Source: Bacteroidales bacterium UBA3824
GTDB taxonomy: Bacteria; Bacteroidota; Bacteroidia; Bacteroidales; UBA3824
DNA length: 21,788 nucleotides
Assembly (NCBI GenBank): GCA_002393195.1
Contig: DGIK01000177.1
Span: 1-21,788, forward strand
Direction: 5' to 3'
Made by a program: the position numbers and the translations under genes. Under the pieces are notes generated by a model that was not told the DNA's origin, made no database searches, and saw nothing but the letters and a program-made list of their open reading frames with translations. Positions 1 through 7,915 of this stretch are shown here, in pieces. Position 1 is the first letter of the stretch. Each line of letters begins with the position of its first letter.

Positions 1-1821
1 ATCAAGATGGACTTCCTCGGACTGAAGACCCTCTCGCTCCAAAAGGAAACCCTCAAAAACATCAAGAAGCACCGTGGCATCGACATCGACCTCGAACAGA
101 TACCCATCGACGACAAACTCACCTACCAGCTATACAGCGAGGGACGCACGATAGGCACGTTCCAATTTGAATCGCCGGGTATGCAGAAATATTTGAAGGA
201 GTTGAAACCCAACAACATCAACGACCTCATCGCGATGAACGCCCTCTACCGTCCGGGTCCTATGGACTACATCCCGACCTTCATCAACCGTAAACTTGGG
301 CGCGAACCCATCTCCTACGACATCCCCGTAATGGAGAAGTATCTCAAAGATACATACGGAGTTACGGTCTATCAGGAGCAAGTAATGCTTTTGAGCCGGT
401 TGCTTGCGGGCTTCACGCGAGGTCAGGCGGACTCACTGCGTAAGGCGATGGGTAAGAAGATTGCCGCGATGTTGGCGGACTTGAAACCAAAATTCATCGA
501 GGGCGGCAAGAAAAACGGACACGACGAGCAGATACTCCTCAAAATCTGGGGCGACTGGGAAAAATTTGCGTCCTACGCCTTCAACAAGTCGCACGCAGCG
601 TGCTACGCTTGGGTGGCGTATCAGACCGGCTACCTCAAGGCTCACTATCCAGCCGAATACATGGCGGCAAACCTCACCCGCAACAAGGACTCCATCGATG
701 ACGTCAAAAAGTTTATGGAGGAGTGCAAGGCGATGAAGATTGAGGTAAAAGGCCCCGACATCAACGAATCAGACCTCGACTTCTCCGTCACCAAAAACAA
801 CGGCATCCGCTTTGGACTTGGCGGCATCAAGGGCGTCGGCGAGGCGGCTGTGGAAGGCATAGTTGCCGAAAGGGAGAAAAACGGCCCTTACAAGGACATC
901 TACGACTTTGTGGAGCGCGTAAACCTCTCGCAGGTCAACCGCCGCACATTGGAGAGCCTTGCCATAGCCGGGGCGTTTGATTCGTTCAAGGACTTGAAGC
1001 GCAGCCAGTTTCTCGAGCCGTGCGAAGGCGACGTCATCTCGTTTAGCGAGGCGCTCGGCAAGTACGGACAAAAAATCAAGTCAGGTGGCAATACGGGCGG
1101 CAATTCGCTTTTTGGCGACACCGTGCAGGTGGAAATCAAGAAGCCGATACCCCGCAACTGCGAAGAATGGAGCGACCTCATCCGCCTCAATAAGGAGAAG
1201 GAGCTTGTAGGCATATACCTCTCGGCGCATCCGTTGGACCAGTACAAATTGGAAATCAACAATTACTGCAACGCCACGATGGCGGAGATGGCTGCAAACG
1301 ACGAATCGCTCAGGACCAAAAACGAACTGCGCCTTGCGGGCATCGTAACGGCAGCCGCCGAGCGCACCACCAAGACCGGCAACCCCTGGGGACAATTGAC
1401 GGTGGAGGATTTCAGCGGCAGTTACCAGTTTGCGATGTTTTCAAAAGACTATATGCAGTTTAAGAGTTTCTTCTCAACTGGTTACGCAGTGTTGATTAAA
1501 GGAAAGATGCAAGCGCGTTACAACAATCCAAGCGAGTTTGAATTCCGCATCAACAGCATCGAATTCCTATCCGACATGAAGGACAAGATGCTCAATTCAA
1601 TCACGCTCACGCTGCCGGTCAACGAGCTAAGCGACCAGCTGGTGAAGGTGATTCAGAAGATTTCCACGAGCAACAAGGGCAATAGCACCCTCGCCTTCAA
1701 CATCTTCGACCCAAAGACCAACATCAAAATAAAGATGCACTCACGGTCGCACAGGGTCAAGATTGACAACGGACTTATATCCGAACTCAATAGTCAGAAT
1801 ATCAGTTACGAAATACGCTAA
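1..1821 (+). CDS. dnaE: DNA polymerase III subunit alpha, C-terminal half (5' truncated by window)
   Basis: Catalytic subunit of the replicative DNA polymerase. The reading frame is open from base 1, so the gene begins outside the window; about 606 residues are visible, roughly the last half of a typical 1150-1250-residue DnaE. It opens on the KMDFLGL motif, whose Asp corresponds to the third palm carboxylate of bacterial DnaE (D555 in E. coli numbering, from family knowledge). Next come fingers motifs (IGTFQFES, ALYRPGPMDYIP, FNKSHAACYAWVAYQT), a helix-hairpin-helix stretch (GLGGIKGVGEAA), an internal beta-clamp-binding-like NSLFG at 1102-1116, and an OB-fold (LRLAGIV...GKMQARY). The PHP and early palm domains lie upstream. 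A strong hairpin terminator follows 6 bp after the stop, so this looks like the end of its transcription unit. Function is certain at family level. Confidence 0.97.
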   Translation: MKMDFLGLKTLSLQKETLKNIKKHRGIDIDLEQIPIDDKLTYQLYSEGRTIGTFQFESPGMQKYLKELKPNNINDLIAMNALYRPGPMDYIPTFINRKLGREPISYDIPVMEKYLKDTYGVTVYQEQVMLLSRLLAGFTRGQADSLRKAMGKKIAAMLADLKPKFIEGGKKNGHDEQILLKIWGDWEKFASYAFNKSHAACYAWVAYQTGYLKAHYPAEYMAANLTRNKDSIDDVKKFMEECKAMKIEVKGPDINESDLDFSVTKNNGIRFGLGGIKGVGEAAVEGIVAEREKNGPYKDIYDFVERVNLSQVNRRTLESLAIAGAFDSFKDLKRSQFLEPCEGDVISFSEALGKYGQKIKSGGNTGGNSLFGDTVQVEIKKPIPRNCEEWSDLIRLNKEKELVGIYLSAHPLDQYKLEINNYCNATMAEMAANDESLRTKNELRLAGIVTAAAERTTKTGNPWGQLTVEDFSGSYQFAMFSKDYMQFKSFFSTGYAVLIKGKMQARYNNPSEFEFRINSIEFLSDMKDKMLNSITLTLPVNELSDQLVKVIQKISTSNKGNSTLAFNIFDPKTNIKIKMHSRSHRVKIDNGLISELNSQNISYEIR

Positions 1822-1827
1822 ATAATG

Positions 1828-1867
1828 AATGACGGCAAAAAAAATTTTTTGCCGTCATTTTCTTTTT
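1828..1867 (+). terminator. Intrinsic terminator after dnaE
   Basis: AATGACGGC (1828-1836) pairs perfectly with GCCGTCATT (1851-1859). The run of A and run of T between them extend the stem, and a T-rich tail follows. It starts 6 bp after the dnaE stop. An in-frame ATG at 1825 would place the next gene's start on top of this hairpin, which argues for the downstream start at 1930. Confidence 0.88.
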
Positions 1868-1886
1868 TTATATCGAAATATTGCAT

Positions 1887-1894
1887 TATATTTG
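1887..1894 (+). promoter_or_regulatory. Bacteroidota-type -7 element for the chemoreceptor gene
   Basis: TATATTTG matches the TAnnTTTG -7 consensus of Bacteroidota sigma-ABfr promoters. It lies 35 bp before the chosen ATG at 1930. The -33 region is only a T-run, so the upstream half is weak. Confidence 0.6.
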
Positions 1895-1929
1895 CATATC
1901 CAATACAAAAACCATCATTAAAGGCAAGT

Positions 1930-3786
1930 ATGAAAAAGAATTCGATAGATTTTTTTCAGCGGTTCAAGCTCAATAGCCGCGTTACATTAGACATAATTTT
2001 TATAGTATTGCCCATTGTATTTGTGGTAATCGTGGCATACTTCGGCATATCGCAACTCAGGCACACGTCCGAAATGCTGTCTAAGCAGTATCTCGCCATC
2101 AACGTAAATGGCGGCAAGATTACCGCAGGCATCAATCAGGCATTTGAAGCCGTCGATAGGAACAACAAGGAGGCTGTTGCCACTTTTGCTACCCAGACCA
2201 CCGATGCCGCCAACAACATTGCGGGTATCGTAAAACAATTGGACGGCGACGCTCCCGAAATTGAGAAGCAGTTTGGTATCATACATCCGCTCATCAACCA
2301 ATCTATGCAGGGATTGAGCTCGATATTGTCAAAAATGCAGGATTCCAACGCCAAATTCGCCGACATCAACGCCACTATCGCCAAGTACGACAATCTCGCC
2401 GAAGATTTGAGTCAGCGTACTGCGAGGAAGGCGCAGGCATATTTGGACGGCAACAACAGGGCAGCAGCGCAACGATACCTCAAAGCGGCAATGCTGTCGG
2501 AGAGGGCGTGCCGTCTGTCGGTGGAATCCAATCTCTTTGGGCAGCTTGGCAATATGGAACGTACACGTCAGGCTATGGGCGAGTTGGTTCAGTGCCACGC
2601 CGACCTCTTCAAAGTCCTTGACGATGCCGATAAGCAGATGTTGACGGAGATGGACTCAATTTTTAAATACCTGATGGACAATTCCAGCAAATTTGGCGAA
2701 CTTGTAGCCTCGATGAAGATGCAAGCTGCAGAAGGCGCCAAGACCAAGGTGGCCATCCTCAAAGAATTGAGCATTATGCAGGGTATGTGCAACGCCCGCA
2801 TCGAATCGCTCTCCGACCAAATCACGCAAGTAACCAGGCGTATGTCGATAATGATGATAATTGCATTGCTAATATCGCTCAATGGTTCGTATTTCACCGT
2901 CAAGTATCTCAAACAGACCATCGTAAAACCCGTGGTAAAACTTGCGTCGGTTGCAAGGGACATCGCCAATGCCAACCTCGTAAACGACATCAAGCACAAC
3001 GACGGCGTAGATGAAGTATCGCAACTCGAAGACGCCTTTGCATCAATGACCGAAAACCTTACGGATCTCATAACATCGCTCAAAGCAACCGCCGGGGATA
3101 TTGCCGATTCGAGCCGCTCGATGCTTGAAGCAAGTCAGCAGATGACCTTATCCGCCAACGACCAGGCTTCGTCGGCGCAAGAGATGTCGGCATCCATCGA
3201 GGAGATGAATGCGTCCATCGAGCAAAACCGCGACAACGCCAGCACCACCGAGGAGATGGCCATCAACAATTCGCAAATCATCAGCGATTGTTCGGTGTCG
3301 GCGCAGCAATCAGAAAAATCGATGAACGACATCGCCGAAAAGATTTCCGTCATCGACGAAATATCATTCCAGACCAACCTGCTTGCCCTCAACGCCGCTG
3401 TGGAGGCGGCACGTGCCGGCGAACACGGCAAGGGTTTTGCGGTAGTAGCATCCGAAATCCGCAAACTCGCCGAAAAATGCGCTATGGCGGCCAAGGAAAT
3501 CGACAATGTTTCCAAGGGCAGCATCGCGGCGGTCAAGCAGAATGGCGAGGCGTTCAACATCGTATTGCCGAAGTTCCAGCGCATCACGGATTTGTTGCAG
3601 GACATCGCCGCCGCCTGCAAGGAACAGGCGAATGGCAGCGAGCAAATCAATGCAGCCGTACAGCGTTTCAACAATTCTACGGAGCAATTCTCCGCGATAG
3701 CCGACGCAATGGCTACCAACAGCGAGAGCCTCTCCTCCAAGGCGGACAGCCTGCTCGACATCACCGACCGTTTCGTCACCAAGTAA
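1930..3786 (+). CDS. Methyl-accepting chemotaxis protein
   Basis: A 618-residue inner-membrane chemoreceptor that would pass ligand binding to CheA/CheW. The start at 1930 is chosen over an in-frame ATG at 1825 because the latter overlaps the dnaE terminator and lies upstream of the promoter. Visible: a short cytoplasmic N-terminus, TM1 at about residues 20-41, a helical periplasmic sensor of about 260 residues rich in Ala/Gln/Asn (four-helix-bundle-like), TM2 at about 304-323, HAMP at about 324-376, and a cytoplasmic coiled coil with the classical hairpin tip at about 474-512 ([20 protein letters not shown] then [16 protein letters not shown]). There is no C-terminal CheR/CheB-tethering pentapeptide; the protein ends FVTK. 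No che genes are in view. The GH9 cellulase starts 35 bp downstream, so the two may be co-transcribed. The ligand is unknown. Confidence 0.93.
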   Translation: MKKNSIDFFQRFKLNSRVTLDIIFIVLPIVFVVIVAYFGISQLRHTSEMLSKQYLAINVNGGKITAGINQAFEAVDRNNKEAVATFATQTTDAANNIAGIVKQLDGDAPEIEKQFGIIHPLINQSMQGLSSILSKMQDSNAKFADINATIAKYDNLAEDLSQRTARKAQAYLDGNNRAAAQRYLKAAMLSERACRLSVESNLFGQLGNMERTRQAMGELVQCHADLFKVLDDADKQMLTEMDSIFKYLMDNSSKFGELVASMKMQAAEGAKTKVAILKELSIMQGMCNARIESLSDQITQVTRRMSIMMIIALLISLNGSYFTVKYLKQTIVKPVVKLASVARDIANANLVNDIKHNDGVDEVSQLEDAFASMTENLTDLITSLKATAGDIADSSRSMLEASQQMTLSANDQASSAQEMSASIEEMNASIEQNRDNASTTEEMAINNSQIISDCSVSAQQSEKSMNDIAEKISVIDEISFQTNLLALNAAVEAARAGEHGKGFAVVASEIRKLAEKCAMAAKEIDNVSKGSIAAVKQNGEAFNIVLPKFQRITDLLQDIAAACKEQANGSEQINAAVQRFNNSTEQFSAIADAMATNSESLSSKADSLLDITDRFVTK

Positions 3787-3821
3787 TCGTCCAAGCAAAT
3801 TCTCAAACCATCCATACAATT

Positions 3822-5555
3822 ATGAAAATACATCCCATCAAAACACTCTCGGCGGCAGCGTTGATTGCCACCCTTGCCGCCGGATGCTCGTCCAATACGG
3901 GCGGCACTTCGCAGACTCCATCGGAGCGCATCAAGGCAGACCAGATAGGCTACAACGCCAAGTCTGTGAAAATTGCAATCGTGCCAGACGGCGCATCCGA
4001 CGATTTCCAAATCGTTGACATCCAAGACAATGTAGTATATAAGGGCAAGACTTCCGCCGCCGCAAAATGGTGGGCGTCTGGCACAAGCGTCAAGCAGGCG
4101 GATTTTTCCGATTTTGACCAGCCGGGCGTATATACTATAAGGTGTGACGGCGCGGAAAAGTCGTACCCCTTTGCCATTGGCGACAATATCTACACCGACC
4201 TCGCCATCGCTGCCACCAAGTCGTTCTACTTTGCCCGCAGCGGCGTGGAAATCACGCAGGAGCACGGCGGCAAGTACGCCCGCCCCGCAGCGCATCCCGA
4301 TACACAGGTGAAGGTTCACAAATCTGCCGCCGGTCCCAAGCGCAAGGAAGGCGACATCATCAGCTCGCCCGGAGGCTGGTACGACGCCGGCGATTACAAT
4401 AAGTACATCGTCAATTCGTCCATCACCGTATGGGAAATGCTCAATGCAGTGGAACTTCATCCCGACTTCGCCAAAAGCCTGAATCTCAACATCCCCGAAT
4501 CCGGCAACAATATCCCCGACATCGTTGACGAATTGCTCTTCAACCTCCGTTGGATGATTACGATGCAAGACCCGGCGGATGGCGGAGTTTACCACAAACT
4601 CACCGCCCTCGGATTCAACGGTATGATAATGCCGCAGGACGACCACGACGAGCGTTATGTAATCAAAAAATCCACCGCCGCCGCCCTCGACCTCGCCGCC
4701 ACTTGCGCCAAGGCTTACCGCGTGCTCAAACCATACGACGCCGAATTGCCCGGCCTCCGCGATTCGCTGATGAAGGTAGCCGACAAGGCTTGGGATTGGG
4801 CTCAGAAAAATCCCACCGTACTCTACGACCGCAACCCCGAAGGCGTGATGACCGGTCAGTATGACGACATCCACGTCCGCGACGAATTTTCGTGGGCAGC
4901 AATCGAGTTGACAATCGCCACTGGCAATTCCAAGAGATATATGACCAAAATTGCCAAAGACGACTTCGAGTTTGCGACACCGGCTTGGGATTCCACGAGC
5001 GTTATGGGCGTTATGTCGGCTCTCAACAAGCCCGAATACAAGGATTTGTTTGATGCCGAGATGTACGACTTTATGAAAGGCGGACTCATAAAACTCGCCG
5101 ACCAGTACCTCAACGATTACCAGCGTTCACCCTACGCCACACCGCTTGCAGCCTTCCCGTGGGGCAGCAATTCTGTTGCCGCCAACCAAGGCATCGTGCT
5201 TGCCGCCGCCTACCGCATCACCGGCAATACCAAGTACCTCGAAGCAGCCCAGGCAGACCTCCATTACATCCTCGGTCGCAATCCGCTTGACTATTGCTAC
5301 GTAACGGGATTTGGCGTAAAGACCGTGAAAGACGTACACGACCGCCGCTCCGTAGCCGACGGCATCGAAGCCCCAGTACCCGGCTATCTCTGCGGCGGAC
5401 CCAATGCCACAGCAAGAGGCGACATCGCCGATTCGCTCTACAAATACAATACGCCCGCAATGCGCTACTGCGACATCAACAGCAGTTACACCACCAACGA
5501 AATCGCAATCAACTGGAATGCAGCGTTGATAGGGCTTGTATTTGATGTTAATTAA
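3822..5555 (+). CDS. GH9 endoglucanase (lipoprotein cellulase)
   Basis: A 577-residue family 9 glycoside hydrolase predicted to cleave beta-1,4-glucans by inversion. The N-terminus is a lipoprotein signal with lipobox LAAGC (Cys22), so it is probably anchored in the outer membrane or periplasm. Residues about 33-115 match the CelD_N immunoglobulin-like domain usual in this subfamily. The (alpha/alpha)6 catalytic domain follows, with GGWYDAGDYNKY (Asp188 and Asp191, catalytic base pair), NPLDYCYVTGFG with the His506-containing HDRRS segment, and YTTNEIAINWNA with the catalytic acid Glu560 near the C-terminus. No carbohydrate-binding module, dockerin or type IX secretion tail is seen. It starts 35 bp after the chemoreceptor stop, suggesting one operon and possibly linked substrate sensing and degradation. 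Exact substrate (cellulose, mixed-linkage glucan, xyloglucan) cannot be read from sequence. Confidence 0.93.
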   Translation: MKIHPIKTLSAAALIATLAAGCSSNTGGTSQTPSERIKADQIGYNAKSVKIAIVPDGASDDFQIVDIQDNVVYKGKTSAAAKWWASGTSVKQADFSDFDQPGVYTIRCDGAEKSYPFAIGDNIYTDLAIAATKSFYFARSGVEITQEHGGKYARPAAHPDTQVKVHKSAAGPKRKEGDIISSPGGWYDAGDYNKYIVNSSITVWEMLNAVELHPDFAKSLNLNIPESGNNIPDIVDELLFNLRWMITMQDPADGGVYHKLTALGFNGMIMPQDDHDERYVIKKSTAAALDLAATCAKAYRVLKPYDAELPGLRDSLMKVADKAWDWAQKNPTVLYDRNPEGVMTGQYDDIHVRDEFSWAAIELTIATGNSKRYMTKIAKDDFEFATPAWDSTSVMGVMSALNKPEYKDLFDAEMYDFMKGGLIKLADQYLNDYQRSPYATPLAAFPWGSNSVAANQGIVLAAAYRITGNTKYLEAAQADLHYILGRNPLDYCYVTGFGVKTVKDVHDRRSVADGIEAPVPGYLCGGPNATARGDIADSLYKYNTPAMRYCDINSSYTTNEIAINWNAALIGLVFDVN

Positions 5556-5570
5556 TGCATAATGCATTAA
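5552..5570. repeat. Perfect short palindrome at the end of the GH9 gene
   Basis: TTAATGCAT (5552-5560) and ATGCATTAA (5562-5570) form a perfect 9-bp inverted repeat with a one-base centre. It includes the GH9 stop codon. The 14-base core AATGCATAATGCAT is also found in the inverted-repeat element near 19987-20089, so it may be a remnant of the same repeat family. Confidence 0.6.
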
Positions 5571-5578
5571 AAATTAAA

Positions 5579-6247
5579 ATGATTATAGATTGTCATACCC
5601 ACAATAATCCCCGTCCCGGAGTGCCGTCGATAGTCGATGTGTCCGGGCGCGGGGATTTTGTATTTGGGCAGGAGGTAATGTTTTCGGTAGGGATTCACCC
5701 GAAATACATCACTGACGATTGGGAGGGCGCATTGATTGAGGTTGCCAAGGCTGCCGCTCATAGCAATTGCGTGGCGATAGGGGAGTGCGGTCTCGACAAA
5801 TTCGCCGACGCGCCTTTGTCGTTGCAGGAAAAAGTTTTAGAGTCGCAAATCGTTTTGGCTCGGGATTTTGCAAAGCCGCTAATTATCCATTGCGTGAGGC
5901 TGTACAGCTATGTAATTCATCTACTAAGGAAGAGGAGTTTCCAAAATCCGGTGGTTTTTCACGGTTATAATGGCAATCCCGACACCACCGCCCAATTATT
6001 GAAAATGCCAAATGTTTATTTTTCATTTTCGGAATCCACATTTGCAACGCCCGAAACGTCGGGAGCAAAATCGTTGCCGTTGATACCTGTATCGCGCATC
6101 CTCACCGAAACCGACTGCGACAGCACCGCCGACCTGTCAATTACCATCCAAAAAATCGCCGAAAAAAAACAAATTGAAGCCTCATCGCTCCAACAATCAA
6201 TATATGAAAACTTTATGCGGATAATTGGCGATAAGCAAGCTCATTAG
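5579..6247 (+). CDS. TatD-family metal-dependent hydrolase
   Basis: A 222-residue TIM-barrel metallohydrolase of the TatD/YcfH type, usually described as a cytoplasmic metal-dependent DNase. The expected metal ligands are visible: His6 and His8 (DCHTH), Glu69 (GECGLDK), His104 (IIHC), His128 (FHGY) and Asp179 (ETDCD). It is somewhat shorter than the usual 255-265 residues but ends normally with NFMRIIG. The start at 5579 (MIIDCHTH) is preferred to an ATG at 5555 that overlaps the GH9 stop, because the family begins directly with this strand. It follows GH9 by 23 bp across a short palindrome. The native substrate is uncertain for this family. Confidence 0.88.
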   Translation: MIIDCHTHNNPRPGVPSIVDVSGRGDFVFGQEVMFSVGIHPKYITDDWEGALIEVAKAAAHSNCVAIGECGLDKFADAPLSLQEKVLESQIVLARDFAKPLIIHCVRLYSYVIHLLRKRSFQNPVVFHGYNGNPDTTAQLLKMPNVYFSFSESTFATPETSGAKSLPLIPVSRILTETDCDSTADLSITIQKIAEKKQIEASSLQQSIYENFMRIIGDKQAH

Positions 6248-6461
6248 CATTACAATTATACATAAATAAAAAATCCCGACCATCGTCGTAACGGTCGAGA
6301 TTTTTGCGGTCGCGCTTGCGGTCATAGACCTTTTTGGACTGCCTGATTTTTGTTGGCCTCATCGAAATAATTTTGCCGTGGAGCATAATCTCCTCCTCGC
6401 GGCTCTTGCGTTTGGCGGCTTTGAGTGCGTCGAGAGCCGCCGTGTTTTTCTGCTTGTTCAT
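6213..6461 (-). CDS. Small basic hypothetical protein
   Basis: An 82-residue, highly charged protein starting MNKQKNTAALDALKAAKR, then KSREEEIMLHGK, and a Lys/Arg/Asp-rich segment KKVYDRKRDRKNLDRYDDG. No signal peptide, membrane segment or recognisable domain. It looks like one of the short basic conserved proteins common in Bacteroidales, but this is an impression, not a family assignment. It converges on the TatD gene and overlaps its last 35 bp. A hairpin that could terminate TatD transcription lies inside its 3' part. A nucleic-acid-binding role is possible from composition only. Confidence 0.5.
   Translation of the reverse strand: MNKQKNTAALDALKAAKRKSREEEIMLHGKIISMRPTKIRQSKKVYDRKRDRKNLDRYDDGRDFLFMYNCNANELAYRQLSA
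6269..6305 (+). terminator. Probable terminator of the TatD gene
   Basis: AAAAATCCCGACC (6269-6281) pairs with GGTCGAGATTTTT (6293-6305) with a single mismatch, starting 21 bp after the TatD stop and ending in five T. It overlaps the 3' end of the convergent small gene and could work on both strands. Confidence 0.65.
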
Positions 6462-6510
6462 AGTAGTTATTATTATATTTATACTTCAATTACTTCAATT
6501 ACTTTCTTTT

Positions 6511-6706
6511 AACAACGAATTAAACGAATAAAACGAATAGTCTTGCAGATGTTTTAATTAAACAAATGCCGCAAGCGGCAGCGAATTAAACAAATATACA
6601 AAGTTTCAGGTGTATTCGTTTAATTCGTAAAGTTAAAAAATAACTTGTTGATTTTTAACTTGTTTGTTGATTTTGGTTATTTGTTTTATTCGTTTAATTC
6701 GTTGTT
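6511..6706. repeat. AT-rich element with 24-bp terminal inverted repeats
   Basis: The 24 bases at 6511-6534 recur as an exact reverse complement at 6683-6706 (core CGAATTAAACGAATAAAAC). Between them lie partial copies of the same motif (GCGAATTAAACAAATA near 6582, TATTCGTTTAATTCG near 6613), a GCCGC-AA-GCGGC hairpin and an AAGTTAAAAA / TTTTTAACTT inverted repeat. No coding potential is credible. Size and termini resemble a non-autonomous MITE or a palindromic intergenic repeat. The gene-free stretch 6462-6737 holds nothing else that I can identify. Confidence 0.65.
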
Positions 6707-6737
6707 CAACAAAAATATAACGTTGAATAGACAGTTG

Positions 6738-7241
6738 TTATTTTATAACAAGATTGAAATCTTGCGCAAATGCCGCCTGCACTTCCTTCAGACGTTTGGC
6801 GGCTTCCTTGATGCGCGAATCTACTTCCTTGTAACGCGCTTCCCAATCGATGCGAATTTCGGGCGTAAATTCGTTTTCTGGCACTTTGTAGAGGCGCACG
6901 AGATACTCAAAATCGGAGGTAGCGGCATTGTCGAGCACCGAGAGGTAGTTGAGCACTTCGTTTTTGAGGTTTTCGCCGCCTTCTATCACCTCAATCCTAT
7001 TGATTTCGTTTCTGCTTTCTTCTATCTGCGTGGTGAAGGCGAGGAGAGCCGCGTCCATCTTTTCCGGCACGTAGGTGTCAAATGTTTCAAGCAGTTCGTC
7101 GTATTTGAGCACCACGGCTTTTTGCTGTTCCATAAGTCCGTCGTTGAATGTGCCTGCCTGTCGGGATGTTGGGCGACAAGAGATGATGGTCATTGCCATT
7201 ATCAGCGACAATGCCATTGTGATTATCTTTACGTTTTTCAT
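6738..7241 (-). CDS. Lipoprotein of unknown function (second of a tandem pair)
   Basis: A 167-residue lipoprotein with lipobox TIISC (Cys22) and an otherwise helical, charged body. It shares its length and a conserved block with the gene immediately upstream: VRLYKVP...FTPEIR..W occupies residues 115-133 in this protein, exactly where VRIYKIP...FTDELR..W sits in its neighbour. The two are therefore paralogues from a tandem duplication. Its ATG overlaps the upstream stop by 4 bp (ATGA), so translation is probably coupled. No known domain recognised. The acidic amphipathic helices could form a periplasmic coiled-coil or stalk. Confidence 0.82.
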   Translation of the reverse strand: MKNVKIITMALSLIMAMTIISCRPTSRQAGTFNDGLMEQQKAVVLKYDELLETFDTYVPEKMDAALLAFTTQIEESRNEINRIEVIEGGENLKNEVLNYLSVLDNAATSDFEYLVRLYKVPENEFTPEIRIDWEARYKEVDSRIKEAAKRLKEVQAAFAQDFNLVIK

Positions 7242-7741
7242 TTTCCTGATTTTTTACTCTTTTGGTTGATAGTTTCGATGGCTTGGTTTACTTTTGTGTT
7301 GGCGACCGAGACCTTCTTATCGACTGCGGAAGAGATGTTGTCCCACTGCTGGCGAAGTTCGTCTGTGAAGTCAGAATCGGGTATTTTGTATATCCTCACC
7401 TGCTCTTTGGCCTCGTTGGAAGCTATGGAGCGCATAGTCTCTACCTTTTGGTTGAGCAATTGGTGGAGCGGTTGACATTCTGGCCCCACGTTCATACCGC
7501 CGAGGGTTTTGGTAGCTTCGGCAAGGTACTTGTTGAACCCTTCGAGTGCGCGATCCATTTCGGCAGCCTGGAAGGTTTCATAACTCTGTTTCAATGCGTT
7601 ATATACGCTATCGACATTGTGATTGACGGCGATGAGCGACGCTGCGTCTGCCTTCATCTGCTCCTCCGACCTGCCGCCGCAGCCTATTGTAGCAGCAGCA
7701 AGCATCGCCACGGCGATTATTTTGAATGTTTTTTTTAACAT
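7238..7741 (-). CDS. Lipoprotein of unknown function (first of a tandem pair)
   Basis: A 167-residue lipoprotein, lipobox ATIGC (Cys21). The start at 7741 (MLKKTFKIIAVAML) is chosen because the frame upstream lacks a signal-like sequence and runs through the promoter. The mature part is predicted helical, with Gln/Lys/Ala-rich repeats and the motif VRIYKIP...FTDELR..W at residues 115-133 shared with the downstream paralogue. It ends KSKKSGK. First gene of a two-gene operon from a promoter at about 7774-7781, divergent from the C11 peptidase. Function unknown; it likely partners with its paralogue at the membrane. Confidence 0.82.
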   Translation of the reverse strand: MLKKTFKIIAVAMLAAATIGCGGRSEEQMKADAASLIAVNHNVDSVYNALKQSYETFQAAEMDRALEGFNKYLAEATKTLGGMNVGPECQPLHQLLNQKVETMRSIASNEAKEQVRIYKIPDSDFTDELRQQWDNISSAVDKKVSVANTKVNQAIETINQKSKKSGK

Positions 7742-7773
7742 AATTACGTTTTGATTTTTGTTAGTTTTCGCGG

Positions 7774-7781
7774 CAAAGATA
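7774..7781 (-). promoter_or_regulatory. Bacteroidota -7 element for the lipoprotein pair
   Basis: On the minus strand this reads TATCTTTG, matching TAnnTTTG, 32 bp upstream of the lipoprotein ATG at 7741. It shares the 174-bp intergenic region with the divergent C11 peptidase promoter. Confidence 0.65.
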
Positions 7782-7863
7782 TATATTTTTTTTGTGTTGG
7801 GGGTGGTTTTTATACATATATTTTTTTTTCGATAATTATTGTTAATATCTGCAAAAAAATTTA

Positions 7864-7871
7864 TATTTTTG
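7864..7871 (+). promoter_or_regulatory. Bacteroidota -7 element for the C11 peptidase gene
   Basis: TATTTTTG fits TAnnTTTG and lies 44 bp before the ATG at 7916. A TTG at 7839-7841 is a possible -33 element at about the right spacing. Confidence 0.62.
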
Positions 7872-7915
7872 CCGTGAATTTTGAACAATTAATTATTAAC
7901 AAAACAAAATTGACT

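Noticed and set aside
1825..1929. Earlier in-frame start for the chemoreceptor
   Set aside because: It would translate the dnaE terminator hairpin and lies upstream of the -7 promoter element; the start at 1930 gives a normal short N-terminus before TM1.
3135..4874. Long minus-strand open frame (579 codons) opposite the chemoreceptor and cellulase
   Set aside because: It spans two well-supported plus-strand genes, has no domain or signal logic, and arises from codon bias of the real genes.
7262..7738. Plus-strand open frame opposite the lipoprotein gene
   Set aside because: Exactly antisense to a lipoprotein gene with a clear signal peptide, promoter and paralogue; no independent support.
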